A stretch of DNA of 64,000 nucleotides from NCBI RefSeq assembly GCF_036227405.1, contig NZ_CP109473.1, forward strand, positions 4,898,001 through 4,962,000, given 5' to 3'. The DNA comes from Streptomyces sp. NBC_01460 (GTDB taxonomy: Bacteria; Actinomycetota; Actinomycetes; Streptomycetales; Streptomycetaceae). Within the stretch, counting starts at the first letter, position 1; each line of letters opens with the position of its first letter. Below, piece after piece: positions 1-10,062 of the stretch. The notes beneath the pieces were generated by a model that saw only the letters and a list, made by a program, of their open reading frames with translations, was not told the DNA's origin and did no database searches. Made by a program: the position numbers and the translations under genes.

Positions 1-1
1 G

Positions 2-379
2 ATCCCGGTCTCCGTCGTCTGGCTGATGCTGGTCGCCACCGTCAGGGCGATGAACAACGAGGGCTACGACTACTCCAAGATCCTGCTCTACGTCGCCGGA
101 GCCGTGATCGGGGTCCTGCTGATCTCCTTCGTCGCCGACATCTTCCGCGACCGGAGGACCAAGGCCGCCGAGGAGGCGGCCGGACCCGAGCCGGCGTTCG
201 ACCCGATGGCGGGCGGATATCCGGTGCCCCCGCTGCCGGGCCAGTCCCTGCCGCCGGTGCCGCGCCGTACGCCCCGACGGGAGCGGGAGCTCGTCGTCAG
301 CGGCGGGCCGGACACCCGGAGCGACGACCTGGCGAGTGACGGAAGTGCGAGTGACGGAAGGGAGGCCGACGGTGTCTGA
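2..379 (+). CDS. nuoH: NADH-quinone oxidoreductase subunit H, C-terminal part (runs off the window)
   Basis: This is the last 125 residues of the complex I membrane subunit that helps form the quinone chamber; the rest lies before the window. The frame is open from base 2 with no start. A final membrane helix (about residues 35-55 of the fragment) is followed by a Pro/Arg-rich cytoplasmic tail of about 70 residues, longer than the E. coli tail but usual in actinobacteria. It overlaps the next gene by 8 bases, and nuoI to nuoN follow in standard order, which supports the identity. An internal ATG at 26 is not the real start, because the homologous sequence continues upstream of it. Confidence 0.93.
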   Translation: MPVSVVWLMLVATVRAMNNEGYDYSKILLYVAGAVIGVLLISFVADIFRDRRTKAAEEAAGPEPAFDPMAGGYPVPPLPGQSLPPVPRRTPRRERELVVSGGPDTRSDDLASDGSASDGREADGV

Positions 380-968
380 GTCATCGGACCCCTCAGGGGA
401 GAAGTTCCAGAATCCTGTGGCCGGCTTCGGCGTGACCTTCAAGGCCATGTTCAAGAAGCGGCTGACGGAGCAGTACCCGGAGACGCAGAAGGTGACGGCG
501 CCGCGCTTCCACGGGCGGCACCAGCTCAACCGCCACCCGGACGGGCTGGAGAAGTGCGTCGGCTGCGAGCTCTGCGCCTGGGCGTGTCCGGCGGACGCGA
601 TCTACGTGGAGGGCGCGGACAACACCGACGAGGAGCGCTACTCCCCGGGGGAGCGCTACGGCCGCGTCTACCAGATCAACTACGCGCGCTGCATCCTGTG
701 CGGGCTCTGCATCGAGGCGTGCCCCACCCGGGCACTGACCATGACGAACGAGTTCGAGCTCGCCAACACCACCCGCGAGAGCCTCATCTACACCAAGGAC
801 GAGCTGCTCGCGGGGCTGGAGGAAGGCATGGTCGACAGCCCCCACGCGATCTTCCCCGGCATGGACGAACAGGACTACTACCGCGGTCTGGTGACCGAGG
901 CGGCTTCCGGTACGGAGCGCCAGGTCGCCGTCTCCAAGGGAGAAGCGGACAAGGAGGTGGACGCATGA
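372..968 (+). CDS. nuoI: NADH-quinone oxidoreductase subunit I (two 4Fe-4S clusters)
   Basis: This 198-residue peripheral-arm subunit carries electrons between clusters N6a/N6b and N2. Two CxxCxxCxxxCP motifs are intact: Cys62/65/68/72 and Cys107/110/113/117. GTG at 372 was chosen because GGGAGG lies about 7 bases upstream; an in-frame ATG at 336 would lie deep inside nuoH and has no ribosome site. The gene overlaps nuoH by 8 bases and nuoJ by 4, so translation is probably coupled. The charged C-terminal tail beyond residue 150 is typical of actinobacterial NuoI. Confidence 0.95.
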   Translation: MSESSDPSGEKFQNPVAGFGVTFKAMFKKRLTEQYPETQKVTAPRFHGRHQLNRHPDGLEKCVGCELCAWACPADAIYVEGADNTDEERYSPGERYGRVYQINYARCILCGLCIEACPTRALTMTNEFELANTTRESLIYTKDELLAGLEEGMVDSPHAIFPGMDEQDYYRGLVTEAASGTERQVAVSKGEADKEVDA

Positions 969-1816
969 CCGCCGCCCTGGCCGCTGCCACCGCCACCTCG
1001 ACCGGCGAGGCCGTCCAGTTCTGGATCCTCGGCACCGTCGCCGTCATCGGCGCGCTCGCGACCGTCCTCATGAAGAAGGCGGTGCACAGCGCGCTGTCGC
1101 TCGCCGGCACCATGATCGTGCTGGCGGTCTTCTACCTCGCCAACGGTGCCTACTTCCTGGGCATCGTCCAGGTCGTCGTCTACACCGGCGCGATCATGAT
1201 GCTGTTCCTCTTCGTGGTCATGCTCGTCGGTGTCACGGCGGCGGACTCGCTGAAGGAGACCCTCAAGGGACAGCGGTGGCTGGCCGCCGCCTGCGGGCTC
1301 GGCTTCGGCATCCTGCTGATCGCCGGCATCGGGCAGGCGTCCCTGTCCACCTTCAACGGCCTGGGGACGGCGAACGCCCGGCACGGCGGCAACGTCGAGG
1401 GCCTCGCCAACCTCATCTTCACCAAGTACGTCTTCGCGTTCGAGATCACCGGCGCCCTGCTGATCACGGCGACCGTCGGGGCGATGCTGCTCACCCACCG
1501 CGAGCGCACCGAGCGCGCGAAGACGCAGCGGGAGCTCTCCCACGAGCGGGTGCGCAGCAGCCACCTCCCGCCCCTGCCCGCCCCCGGTGTCTACGCCCGG
1601 CACAACGCCGTGGACATCGCGGGACTGCTGCCGGACGGCACCCCGTCCGAGCTCACCGTCATGCAGACGCTGCGGCAACGCGGCCAGATCCGCGACGTGT
1701 CCAGCGAAGCGCTCGCCGACCTCAAGGCGCTGGAACAGCGCTCGGGGGAGCGGCTCGGACGTGACCGCGGGCCGGCCCGTGACCACGCGGAAGAAGAGGA
1801 GGAGGTCGCCAAGTGA
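965..1816 (+). CDS. nuoJ: NADH-quinone oxidoreductase subunit J
   Basis: This is a 283-residue membrane subunit of complex I. About five hydrophobic helices span residues 15-175, including the conserved stretch [20 protein letters not shown], which contains the pi-bulge region of the TM3 helix. A hydrophilic tail of about 100 residues follows, as is usual in actinobacteria. ATG at 965 overlaps the nuoI stop as ATGA. The tail ends in a Glu-rich run, and its stop overlaps the nuoK GTG. Confidence 0.94.
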   Translation: MTAALAAATATSTGEAVQFWILGTVAVIGALATVLMKKAVHSALSLAGTMIVLAVFYLANGAYFLGIVQVVVYTGAIMMLFLFVVMLVGVTAADSLKETLKGQRWLAAACGLGFGILLIAGIGQASLSTFNGLGTANARHGGNVEGLANLIFTKYVFAFEITGALLITATVGAMLLTHRERTERAKTQRELSHERVRSSHLPPLPAPGVYARHNAVDIAGLLPDGTPSELTVMQTLRQRGQIRDVSSEALADLKALEQRSGERLGRDRGPARDHAEEEEEVAK

Positions 1817-2112
1817 ATCCGGTCAACTACCTCTACCTCGCGGCCCTTTTGTTCACGATCGGCGCCTCCGGCGTCCTGATCAGGCGGAACGCGATCGTGG
1901 TGTTCATGTGCATCGAGCTGATGCTCAACGCCTGCAACCTCACGCTCGTCGCGTTCTCCCGGATGCACGGCAACCTCGACGGCCAGATCATCGCCTTCTT
2001 CACGATGGTCGTCGCCGCCGCGGAGGTCGTCATCGGGCTCGCGATCATCGTGTCGCTGTTCCGCTCCCGCCACTCGGCCTCGGTCGACGACGCCAGCCTG
2101 ATGAAGCTGTAA
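1813..2112 (+). CDS. nuoK: NADH-quinone oxidoreductase subunit K
   Basis: This 99-residue three-helix membrane subunit belongs to the proton-translocation chain. Glu35 and Glu71 match the two conserved membrane glutamates (E. coli Glu36 and Glu72). The length equals the family norm. GTG at 1813 overlaps the nuoJ stop, and GAGGAGG lies just upstream, which fixes the start. Confidence 0.95.
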   Translation: MNPVNYLYLAALLFTIGASGVLIRRNAIVVFMCIELMLNACNLTLVAFSRMHGNLDGQIIAFFTMVVAAAEVVIGLAIIVSLFRSRHSASVDDASLMKL

Positions 2113-2124
2113 GGGGTCGGAATC

Positions 2125-4020
2125 GTGGAAAACCTGATTGCGCTGCTCGTCGCGGCGCCCCTGCTCGGAGCGGCGGTCCTGCTCTGCGGAGGCCGCCGGC
2201 TCGACCGGGCCGGACACTGGATCGGCACGGTGCTCGCCGCCGCGTCGTTCGTCATCGGCGCCGTGCTGTTCACCGACATGCTGGGCAGGGGCGCCGAGGA
2301 CCGCGCCCTGCACCAGCACCTGTACAGCTGGATCCCCGTCGAGGGGTTCCAGGCCGACGTGGCCTTCCAGCTCGACCAGCTGTCGATGACGTTCGTCCTG
2401 CTGATCACCGGTGTGGGCACGCTGATCCACATCTACTCCATCGGCTACATGGAGCACGACGAGCGGCGACGCCGCTTCTTCGGCTACCTGAACCTCTTCC
2501 TCGCGGCGATGCTGATCCTGGTCATCGCCGACAACTACCTGCTGCTGTACGTCGGGTGGGAGGGCGTCGGTCTGGCGTCGTACCTGCTCATCGGCTTCTG
2601 GCAGCACAAGCCCAGCGCGGCCACCGCCGCCAAGAAGGCCTTCCTGGTCAACCGGGTCGGCGACATGGGCCTGTCGATCGCGATCATGCTGATGTTCACC
2701 ACCTTCGGCACCTTCGCCTTCGGGCCGGTGCTGGAGGCGACCGGGGACACGAGCGAGGGCAAGCTCACCGCGATCGGCCTGATGCTGCTCCTCGCGGCCT
2801 GCGGAAAGTCGGCCCAGGTGCCGCTGCAGTCCTGGCTCGGTGACGCGATGGAGGGCCCGACCCCGGTCTCGGCCCTCATCCACGCCGCCACCATGGTGAC
2901 CGCGGGCGTCTACCTGATCGTCCGCTCCGGAGCGATCTTCAACGGGGCCCCCGACGCCCAGCTGGTCGTCGTGGTCGTCGGCGCGGTCACGCTGATCTTC
3001 GGTGCGGTCGTCGGTTGCGCCAAGGACGACATCAAGAAGGCCCTCGCCGGGTCGACGATGTCGCAGATCGGCTACATGATCCTCGCCGCGGGCCTCGGCC
3101 CGATCGGCTACGTCTTCGCGATCATGCACCTCGTGACGCACGGCTTCTTCAAGGCCGGTCTCTTCCTCGGCGCCGGCTCGGTCATGCACGGCATGAACGA
3201 CGAGGTCGACATGCGGAAGTACGGCGGCCTGCGGACGTACATGCCGGTCACCTTCGTCACCTTCGGCCTCGGCTACCTCGCGATCATCGGCTTCCCCGGC
3301 CTGTCCGGCTTCTTCTCCAAGGACATGATCATCGAGGCGGCCTTCGCCAAGGGCGGCACCGAGGGCTGGATCCTCGGCTCCGTCACCCTGCTGGGCGCCG
3401 CGATCACCGCGTTCTACATGACGCGCGTGATGCTGCTGACGTTCTTCGGCGAGAAGCGCTGGCAGCCGGACGCGGAGGGCCACGAGCCCCACCCGCACGA
3501 GTCACCGAAGTCCATGACGATCCCGATGATCGTGCTGGCCTTCGGGTCGGTCTTCGCCGGAGGCTTCTTCTCCATCGGCGACCGCTTCCTGCACTGGCTG
3601 GAGCCCGTCACCGGGCACGACCACGGACACGCCCCGGTCAGCGCGACCACCGTCACCGCCGCCACCATGGTGGTGCTCGTCATCGGTGTCGCCGTCGCCT
3701 GGGCCATGTACGGGCGCAGGCCCGTCCCGGCCGTCGCCCCGCGCGGCTCGCTGCTCACCAGGGCGGCCCGCCGGGACCTCCTCCAGGACGACTTCAACCA
3801 CGTGGTCCTGGTCCGCGGCGGCGAGCACCTCACCCGCTCCCTGGTCTACGTCGACCACACCCTGGTCGACGGCGTCGTCAACGGCACGGCCGCCTCGATG
3901 GGCGGGCTCTCCGGCCGGCTGCGCAAGCTGCAGAACGGCTACGCCCGCTCCTACGCGGTCTCGATGTTCGGCGGTGCGGCGGTCCTCATCGCCGCGACCC
4001 TGCTGATGAGGGCGGTCTGA
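2125..4020 (+). CDS. nuoL: NADH-quinone oxidoreductase subunit L (antiporter-like)
   Basis: This 631-residue subunit is the most distal proton pump of complex I, with about 15 membrane helices and a C-terminal lateral-helix region (about residues 480-631). The conserved TM5 glutamate is in [15 protein letters not shown] near residue 143, and the TM7 lysine is in [20 protein letters not shown] near 228, followed by [13 protein letters not shown] at 2125 lies 12 bases past nuoK, with AAGGGG upstream. Length and motifs are normal. Confidence 0.95.
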   Translation: MENLIALLVAAPLLGAAVLLCGGRRLDRAGHWIGTVLAAASFVIGAVLFTDMLGRGAEDRALHQHLYSWIPVEGFQADVAFQLDQLSMTFVLLITGVGTLIHIYSIGYMEHDERRRRFFGYLNLFLAAMLILVIADNYLLLYVGWEGVGLASYLLIGFWQHKPSAATAAKKAFLVNRVGDMGLSIAIMLMFTTFGTFAFGPVLEATGDTSEGKLTAIGLMLLLAACGKSAQVPLQSWLGDAMEGPTPVSALIHAATMVTAGVYLIVRSGAIFNGAPDAQLVVVVVGAVTLIFGAVVGCAKDDIKKALAGSTMSQIGYMILAAGLGPIGYVFAIMHLVTHGFFKAGLFLGAGSVMHGMNDEVDMRKYGGLRTYMPVTFVTFGLGYLAIIGFPGLSGFFSKDMIIEAAFAKGGTEGWILGSVTLLGAAITAFYMTRVMLLTFFGEKRWQPDAEGHEPHPHESPKSMTIPMIVLAFGSVFAGGFFSIGDRFLHWLEPVTGHDHGHAPVSATTVTAATMVVLVIGVAVAWAMYGRRPVPAVAPRGSLLTRAARRDLLQDDFNHVVLVRGGEHLTRSLVYVDHTLVDGVVNGTAASMGGLSGRLRKLQNGYARSYAVSMFGGAAVLIAATLLMRAV

Positions 4021-4024
4021 TCCC

Positions 4025-5596
4025 ATGTCCTTTCCCCTCCTGACAGCGACGGCGGCCCTCCCGGCGATCGGCGCGATCGCCACCGCCGCCGTGCCGGCCG
4101 CCCGGCGCACCGCGGCCAAGTGGCTCGCCCTGGTCGTCTCGCTGGCCACACTCGTCCTGGCCGGTGTCGTCTTCGCCCGCTTCGAACCGGGCGGCGACCG
4201 CTACCAGCTCACCGAATCGCACGCCTGGATCAAGGACTTCGGCGTCCGCTACGAACTGGGCGTCGACGGCATCGGGGTGGCGCTCCTCGCGCTCACCGCG
4301 CTGCTGATCCCCTTCGTGATCCTGGCGGGCTGGCACGACGCCGACCCCCTGGAGACCAACTCCAGCCGGTGGCGCCCGACCCAGGGCTTCTTCGCCCTGA
4401 TCCTCATGGTCGAGGCGATGGTGATCCTGTCCTTCGTGGCCACCGACGTCTTCCTCTTCTACATCCTCTTCGAAGCCATGCTCATCCCGATGTACTTCCT
4501 CATCGGCGGGTTCGGGGACCGGGCCCACTCGGGCAGCGACGAGAACGCCGCGGCGCAGCGCAGCTACGCCGCCGTGAAGTTCCTCCTCTACAACCTGGCC
4601 GGCGGGCTCATCATGCTGGCCGCCGTCATCGGGCTCTACGTCGTCGCGGGGAGCTTCTCGCTCTCCGAGATCGCCGAGGCCCGGGCCAACGGCTCGCTGG
4701 ACATGGCGACCTCCACCGAGCGGTGGCTGTTCCTCGGGTTCTTCTTCGCCTTCGCGGTGAAGGCCCCGCTCTGGCCGCTGCACACGTGGCTGCCCAACGC
4801 GATGGGTGAGGCGACCACTCCGGTGGCCGTCCTCATCACGGCGGTCGTCGACAAGGTCGGCACCTTCGCGATGCTGCGCTTCTGCCTCCAGCTGTTCCCG
4901 GAGGCCAGCAAGTGGGCGACGCCGGTGATCCTCGTCCTGGCCCTGATCTCCATCGTCTACGGCGCGCTGCTCGCCGTGGGCCAGCGCGACATCAAGCGGC
5001 TCATCGCCTACGCGTCGATCTCGCACTTCGGTTTCATCGTGCTCGGGATCTTCGCCATGACCAGTCAGGGCCAGTCGGGCGCCACGCTCTACATGGTCAA
5101 CCACGGCATCTCGACGGCCGCGCTGATGCTGGTCGCCGGCTTCCTGATCACCCGGCGGGGCTCGCGGCTCATCGCGGACTACGGCGGGGTGCAGAAGGTG
5201 GCGCCCGTCCTGGCGGGGACCTTCCTCATCGGCGGTCTGGCCACCCTCTCGCTGCCCGGTCTCGCCCCGTTCGTCAGTGAGTTCCTGGTCCTGGTCGGCA
5301 CGTTCAGCGCGTACCCGGCGGCGGGCATCATCGCCACCGTCGGCATCGTGCTCGCCGCGCTGTACGTCCTCGTCCTCTACCAGCGGACGATGACGGGGCC
5401 GGTCAGGGAGGGGATCGGGGGCATGCCCGACCTCAAGGTCCGCGAGCTGGCGGTGGCCCTTCCGCTGATCGCCCTGCTGATCTTCCTCGGCGTCTTCCCG
5501 AAGCCGCTCACGGAGGTCGTCGACCCGGCGGTGCAGCACACCATGCACGACGTACAGAAGAAGGACCCCCAGCCCGAGGTGGAGGCCGCCAAGTGA
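4025..5596 (+). CDS. nuoM: NADH-quinone oxidoreductase subunit M (antiporter-like)
   Basis: This is a 523-residue membrane proton-channel subunit of complex I. The TM5 glutamate is in FEAMLIPMYFLIGG near residue 149, and the TM7 lysine is in AVKAPLWPLHTWLPNAMGEA near 240. A hydrophilic insert near residues 110-125 (about 4340-4380) joins helices. ATG at 4025 is 4 bases after the nuoL stop, and the 3' end overlaps the nuoN GTG by 4 bases. Expressed as part of the nuo operon. Confidence 0.95.
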   Translation: MSFPLLTATAALPAIGAIATAAVPAARRTAAKWLALVVSLATLVLAGVVFARFEPGGDRYQLTESHAWIKDFGVRYELGVDGIGVALLALTALLIPFVILAGWHDADPLETNSSRWRPTQGFFALILMVEAMVILSFVATDVFLFYILFEAMLIPMYFLIGGFGDRAHSGSDENAAAQRSYAAVKFLLYNLAGGLIMLAAVIGLYVVAGSFSLSEIAEARANGSLDMATSTERWLFLGFFFAFAVKAPLWPLHTWLPNAMGEATTPVAVLITAVVDKVGTFAMLRFCLQLFPEASKWATPVILVLALISIVYGALLAVGQRDIKRLIAYASISHFGFIVLGIFAMTSQGQSGATLYMVNHGISTAALMLVAGFLITRRGSRLIADYGGVQKVAPVLAGTFLIGGLATLSLPGLAPFVSEFLVLVGTFSAYPAAGIIATVGIVLAALYVLVLYQRTMTGPVREGIGGMPDLKVRELAVALPLIALLIFLGVFPKPLTEVVDPAVQHTMHDVQKKDPQPEVEAAK

Positions 5597-7257
5597 GCGC
5601 AACAGCTGTCCACAGCCTGTGGACGACGGCGGGCGGGGTGACGACGGCCGCCCCGGGCGACAAGTTCACCGCTCCGACCATCGAGTACGCCCAACTGGCG
5701 CCCGTCCTCATCGTGATCGGGGCCGCCGTCCTCGGGATCCTGGTGGAGGCCTTCGTCCCGCGACGGGCCCGCTACACCGTCCAGGTGTTCCTGACGGTCG
5801 TCGCCATCGCCGCCGCGTTCGCCGCGGTGGTGGGGCTCGCCGCCGACGGGTACGCCACGAAGAACGCGCACATCGCCGCGATGGGCGCGGTCGCCGTCGA
5901 CGGACCCGCCCTGTTCCTGCAGGGCACCATCCTGCTCGTCTCGATGGTCTCCGTCTTCACGTTCGCCGAGCGGCGCCTCGACCCGGCCGCACACGGCAAC
6001 CGTGTGGACTCCTTCGCCGCCCAGGCCGGTTCGGTGCCCGGCAGCGAGGGCGAGAAGGCCGCGGTCAAGGCCGGGTTCACCACGACCGAGGTCTTCCCGC
6101 TGGCCCTCTTCTCCGTGGCGGGCATGCTGGTCTTCCCCGCGGCCAACGACCTCCTGACGCTCTTCGTCGCCCTGGAGGTCTTCTCCCTCCCGCTCTACCT
6201 CCTCTGCGCCGTCGCCCGCCGCAAGCGGCTGATGTCGCAGGAGGCCGCCGTGAAGTACTTCCTGCTCGGCGCCTTCTCCTCGGCCTTCCTGCTCTTCGGG
6301 ATCGCCCTGCTCTACGGATACGCGGGCACCGTCTCGTACGCCGGCATCGCGAACGTCGTCGACGGCAGCGTCCAGCAGATCGACCCAGCGCTCGCCGACA
6401 CCATGGGCAACGACGCGCTGCTGCTCATCGGCGGCGCGATGATCCTCATGGGCCTGCTCTTCAAGGTCGGCGCCGTCCCGTTCCACATGTGGACCCCGGA
6501 CGTCTACCAGGGCGCCCCGACCCCGGTCACCGGCTTCATGGCCGCGGCCACGAAGGTCGCCGCGTTCGGCGCCCTGCTGCGCCTGCTGTACGTGGTGCTG
6601 CCCGGCCTCACCTGGGACCTGCGCCCCGTCATGTGGGGCGTCGCGATCGTCACGATGCTGGGCGGGGCGATCGTCGCGATCACCCAGACCGACATCAAGC
6701 GGCTCCTGGCCTACTCCTCGATCGCCCACGCGGGCTTCATCCTCGCCGGTGTCATCGCGGCCAGCCCGGAGGGTGTCTCCTCGGTCCTCTTCTACCTCGG
6801 GGTGTACTCCTTCGTGACCGTCGGCGCCTTCGCCGTCGTCACCCTGGTGCGCGACGCGGGCGGCGAGGCGACCCACCTGTCGAAGTGGGCCGGTCTCGGA
6901 CGGCGCTCACCGCTGACCGCGGCGGTCTTCGCCGTGTTCCTGCTCTCCTTCGCCGGCATCCCGCTCACCTCCGGCTTCTCCGGCAAGTTCGCCGTCTTCA
7001 AGGCGGCGGCGGACGGTGGTGCGAGCGGTCTCGTCGTGGTGGGTGTGATCTCGTCGGCCATCGCCGCCTTCTTCTACATCCGGGTCATCGTCCTGATGTT
7101 CTTCAGCGAGCCGAAGGCGGACGGCCCGACGGTCGCCGTCCCGTCCCCGCTGACGATGACCACCATCGCGGTCGGGGTCGCCGTGACCCTGGTGCTGGGC
7201 CTGGCCCCGCAGTACTTCCTCGACCTGGCGAGCCAGGCGGGAGTCTTCGTGCGGTGA
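5593..7257 (+). CDS. nuoN: NADH-quinone oxidoreductase subunit N (antiporter-like)
   Basis: This 554-residue proton-channel subunit is the last gene of the operon. The key membrane glutamate is in [13 protein letters not shown] and the channel lysine in [20 protein letters not shown]; a further lysine is in AAATKVAAF. An insert of about 40 residues near 130-170 is typical of actinobacterial NuoN. GTG at 5593 overlaps the nuoM stop (GTGA). A strong hairpin begins 16 bases after the stop, marking the operon end. Confidence 0.95.
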   Translation: MSATAVHSLWTTAGGVTTAAPGDKFTAPTIEYAQLAPVLIVIGAAVLGILVEAFVPRRARYTVQVFLTVVAIAAAFAAVVGLAADGYATKNAHIAAMGAVAVDGPALFLQGTILLVSMVSVFTFAERRLDPAAHGNRVDSFAAQAGSVPGSEGEKAAVKAGFTTTEVFPLALFSVAGMLVFPAANDLLTLFVALEVFSLPLYLLCAVARRKRLMSQEAAVKYFLLGAFSSAFLLFGIALLYGYAGTVSYAGIANVVDGSVQQIDPALADTMGNDALLLIGGAMILMGLLFKVGAVPFHMWTPDVYQGAPTPVTGFMAAATKVAAFGALLRLLYVVLPGLTWDLRPVMWGVAIVTMLGGAIVAITQTDIKRLLAYSSIAHAGFILAGVIAASPEGVSSVLFYLGVYSFVTVGAFAVVTLVRDAGGEATHLSKWAGLGRRSPLTAAVFAVFLLSFAGIPLTSGFSGKFAVFKAAADGGASGLVVVGVISSAIAAFFYIRVIVLMFFSEPKADGPTVAVPSPLTMTTIAVGVAVTLVLGLAPQYFLDLASQAGVFVR

Positions 7258-7272
7258 CGCACCGCAGTACCA

Positions 7273-7320
7273 CGACGACGCCGGACGGGCCTGGAAAGTC
7301 AAGCCCGTCCGGCGTTGTCG
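7273..7320 (+). terminator. Terminator hairpin of the main nuo operon
   Basis: The arms at 7273-7290 and 7303-7320 are complementary over 18 bases with a single G-T wobble and a 12-base loop. It starts 16 bases after the nuoN stop. There is no long T run, which is usual for Streptomyces terminators. Confidence 0.85.
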
Positions 7321-7375
7321 TAGGCGGCGCCTATGGTTGCTGTGGACGGGTGAAGACGGACGGACGGGCGCGACC

Positions 7376-9355
7376 ATGAGTGTGACGACCGAGAGCGCTG
7401 CGCAGCAGACGCTGCACCGGGTGTTCGGGTACGAGGCGTTCCGCGGCGAGCAGGGCGCCGTGATCGAGCATGTCGTCGAGGGCGGCGACGCGGTCGTGCT
7501 CATGCCCACCGGCGGTGGCAAGTCCCTCTGCTACCAGATCCCCGCCCTGGTCAGGCGGGGGACCGGCATCGTGATCTCCCCGCTGATCGCGCTCATGCAG
7601 GACCAGGTCGACGCCCTGCGGGCGCTCGGCGTCCGCGCGGGCTTCATGAACTCCACGCAGGACTTCGACGAGCGCCGCTCGATGGAGGCCCAGTTCGTCG
7701 CCGGTGAGCTCGACGTGCTGTACCTGGCCCCCGAGCGGCTGCGCCTCGACTCGACGCTCGCCCTCCTGGCCCGCGGTGAGATCTCCGTCTTCGCCATCGA
7801 CGAGGCGCACTGCGTCGCCCAGTGGGGCCACGACTTCCGCCCGGACTACCTGGCGCTGTCCGTGCTGGGGGAGCGCTGGCCCGGCGTGCCCCGCATCGCG
7901 CTGACGGCCACGGCGACCGATGCCACGCACCAGGAGATCACCCAGCGCCTGGGCATGCCCGACGCCAGGCACTTCGTGGCCAGCTTCGACCGGCCCAACA
8001 TCCAGTACCGCATCGTGGGGAAGTCCGACCCGAAGAAGCAGCTGCTCACCTTCCTCAAGGAGGAGCACGCGGGGGACGCCGGCATCGTCTACTGCCTCTC
8101 GCGCAATTCGACGGAGAAGACCGCCGAGTACCTCAGCCGCAACGGCATCGAGGCCGTGCCCTACCACGCGGGGCTGGACGCGGGGACGCGCGCCGCCCAC
8201 CAGTCGCGCTTCCTGCGCGAGGAGGGCCTGGTCGTCGTCGCGACCATCGCGTTCGGCATGGGCATCGACAAGCCCGACGTGCGCTTCGTCGCCCACCTCG
8301 ACCTGCCCAAGTCCGTCGAGGGCTACTACCAGGAGACGGGCCGCGCGGGGCGTGACGGAGCACCGTCCACGGCCTGGATGGCGTACGGCCTCCAGGACGT
8401 CGTGCAGCAGCGCAAGCTGATCCAGGGCGGCGAGGGCGACGAGGCGTTCCGGCGCCGTGCGGCCTCGCACCTCGACTCGATGCTGGCGCTCTGCGAGACC
8501 GTCCAGTGCCGCCGCGCCCAGCTCCTGACGTACTTCGGCCAGGAGCCCGGCGAGCAGGCCTGCGGCAACTGCGACACCTGCCTCACCCCGCCCGAGACCT
8601 GGGACGGCACGGTGGTCGCCCAGAAGCTGCTGTCGACCGTGGTCCGGCTGAAGCGGGAGCGGAACCAGAAGTTCGGGGCCGGCCAGATCATCGACATCCT
8701 GCTGGGCCGCAAGACCGCGAAGACCATCCAGTTCGACCACGACCAGCTCTCGGTCTTCGGCATCGGCGAGGAGCTGGCCGAGGCGGAGTGGCGGGGCGTC
8801 GTGCGCCAGCTGCTGGCCCAGGGCCTGCTGGCCGTCGAGGGCGAGTACGGCACGCTGGTGCTGACGGAGGAGAGCGGCTCCGTGCTCGGGCGGGAGCGCG
8901 AGGTCCTGCTCCGCAAGGAGCCGAAGAAGCCCACGACGCGGTCCGGCGGCTCGGGCGAGCGCAAGGCCAAGTCCGCGGCGGCCGTGGCCGACCTCCCCGC
9001 CGAGGCCGTCCCGGTCTTCGAGGCGCTGCGCGCCTGGCGCGGGGCGACGGCGAAGGAGCTGGGCCTCCCGGCGTACGTGATCTTCCACGACGCGACGCTG
9101 CGGGAGATCGCGGCCCTGCGTCCGGGCTCCCTCGCGGAGCTCGGCGGGGTCAGCGGCCTCGGCGAGAAGAAGCTCGCGACGTACGGTGAGGGAGTGCTGG
9201 AGGTGCTGGCGGGGCTGGGAGACACGGCCCCCGCCGCCGCTCCGGAAGCGCCCCCCGCACCGGCGGCCGGGACCTCCGTGCCGACTGCCCGGCCCGCCGT
9301 CCAGGACGCGGACCCGGAGTTCGGCTGGGACGAGGAGCCGCCGGAGTTCGAGTGA
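7376..9355 (+). CDS. recQ: ATP-dependent DNA helicase RecQ
   Basis: This 659-residue 3'-5' helicase acts in recombination and fork repair. Walker A TGGGKS lies near residue 45 and the DEAH box IDEAHC near 140. The second RecA-like domain ends with [14 protein letters not shown] four-cysteine RQC zinc site (ending CGNCDTC) lies near 375-405, a winged-helix region follows, and an HRDC domain sits at about 545-612. The Pro/Ala-rich tail ends in acidic residues. ATG at 7376 gives the usual N-terminus; a TTG at 7337 in the same frame is possible but has no supporting homologous residues. Confidence 0.93.
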   Translation: MSVTTESAAQQTLHRVFGYEAFRGEQGAVIEHVVEGGDAVVLMPTGGGKSLCYQIPALVRRGTGIVISPLIALMQDQVDALRALGVRAGFMNSTQDFDERRSMEAQFVAGELDVLYLAPERLRLDSTLALLARGEISVFAIDEAHCVAQWGHDFRPDYLALSVLGERWPGVPRIALTATATDATHQEITQRLGMPDARHFVASFDRPNIQYRIVGKSDPKKQLLTFLKEEHAGDAGIVYCLSRNSTEKTAEYLSRNGIEAVPYHAGLDAGTRAAHQSRFLREEGLVVVATIAFGMGIDKPDVRFVAHLDLPKSVEGYYQETGRAGRDGAPSTAWMAYGLQDVVQQRKLIQGGEGDEAFRRRAASHLDSMLALCETVQCRRAQLLTYFGQEPGEQACGNCDTCLTPPETWDGTVVAQKLLSTVVRLKRERNQKFGAGQIIDILLGRKTAKTIQFDHDQLSVFGIGEELAEAEWRGVVRQLLAQGLLAVEGEYGTLVLTEESGSVLGREREVLLRKEPKKPTTRSGGSGERKAKSAAAVADLPAEAVPVFEALRAWRGATAKELGLPAYVIFHDATLREIAALRPGSLAELGGVSGLGEKKLATYGEGVLEVLAGLGDTAPAAAPEAPPAPAAGTSVPTARPAVQDADPEFGWDEEPPEFE

Positions 9356-9368
9356 GCCGGGGCCGGGT

Positions 9369-9977
9369 CTACTCCGGCTTCGCCGCCCGGCGGCGCGAGA
9401 CGATCGCGGTCAGATCCAGGTCCACGGTGAAGGGCGTCGAGACCTTCATCCGGTCGTGGAAGATCCCCGTGGACGTGTAGGCGCCGGTCGCGGGCTCCAG
9501 CTCGAAGACGTAGACCACCGCCGCGCCGTCCTGGTTCTCCACCCGCCAGTAGTGCGGGATCCTCGCCCGCGCGTACTTCACGGGCTTGGTCTCCCGGTCA
9601 CGGGTGACGGACTCGTCGGACACCACCTCGATCGCGAGCAGCACACTGCTCGCGGGGAACCGTGTCTGCCGCAGGCTCTCGACCGCGTCGGCGCGCACGA
9701 CGACGACATCGGGTTCCGGCCGGTTCTGGAAGTCGACGTCGATGGTGAATTCGCGAAAGACCTCGAGGTCGAGCGGTGCGAGTGACTGCAACTGCCACTT
9801 CAGGTAGTCGATCGCGCGCTCGTGGAAAACGGTCTGCGGACTCACGAAAACCAGGCTCCCGTCGATCAGCTCCGTGTGCGGAGGCAGATTCGGGAGTGTG
9901 TCCAGGTCATCGGCGGTCCAGCCGCCCACGGGCGGAACCGCCCACCTCGGCTCAGGTGCCTCGGGTCCGACGCTCAT
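9369..9977 (-). CDS. Uma2-family (DUF820) putative PD-(D/E)XK protein
   Basis: This 202-residue protein belongs to the Uma2 family, a restriction-endonuclease-like fold that is abundant in Streptomyces and cyanobacteria and has no settled function. Family hallmarks are visible: an N-terminal segment (YLKWQLQSLA region), EPDVVVV as the acidic metal-site motif, LAIEVVSDES as the second motif, and KYARARIPHYWRV near the end. ATG at 9977 has GGGAG five bases upstream; an ATG at 9989 is also in frame. It is convergent with recQ, 13 bases apart. The catalytic acid residues look present, but activity is only inferred. Confidence 0.85.
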   Translation of the reverse strand: MSVGPEAPEPRWAVPPVGGWTADDLDTLPNLPPHTELIDGSLVFVSPQTVFHERAIDYLKWQLQSLAPLDLEVFREFTIDVDFQNRPEPDVVVVRADAVESLRQTRFPASSVLLAIEVVSDESVTRDRETKPVKYARARIPHYWRVENQDGAAVVYVFELEPATGAYTSTGIFHDRMKVSTPFTVDLDLTAIVSRRRAAKPE

Positions 9978-10062
9978 CAGTGCTCCCATGGGACGAAGTC
10001 TCGCGGGTCCGTTCAGCGTATCCGGCGAGAACAGACCAGGGCCGCCCACACGTGTGAGCGAC

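Noticed and set aside
336..371. ATG at 336 as nuoI start
   Set aside because: It lies inside nuoH and has no ribosome site, whereas GTG at 372 follows GGGAGG.
1591..3498. Long minus-strand ORF of 635 codons across nuoJKL, and similar ORFs opposite nuoLMN
   Set aside because: It is the reverse-frame shadow of G/C third-position codons. Peptides are Arg/His/Asp/Glu-rich without any domain, and the plus-strand nuo genes are certain.
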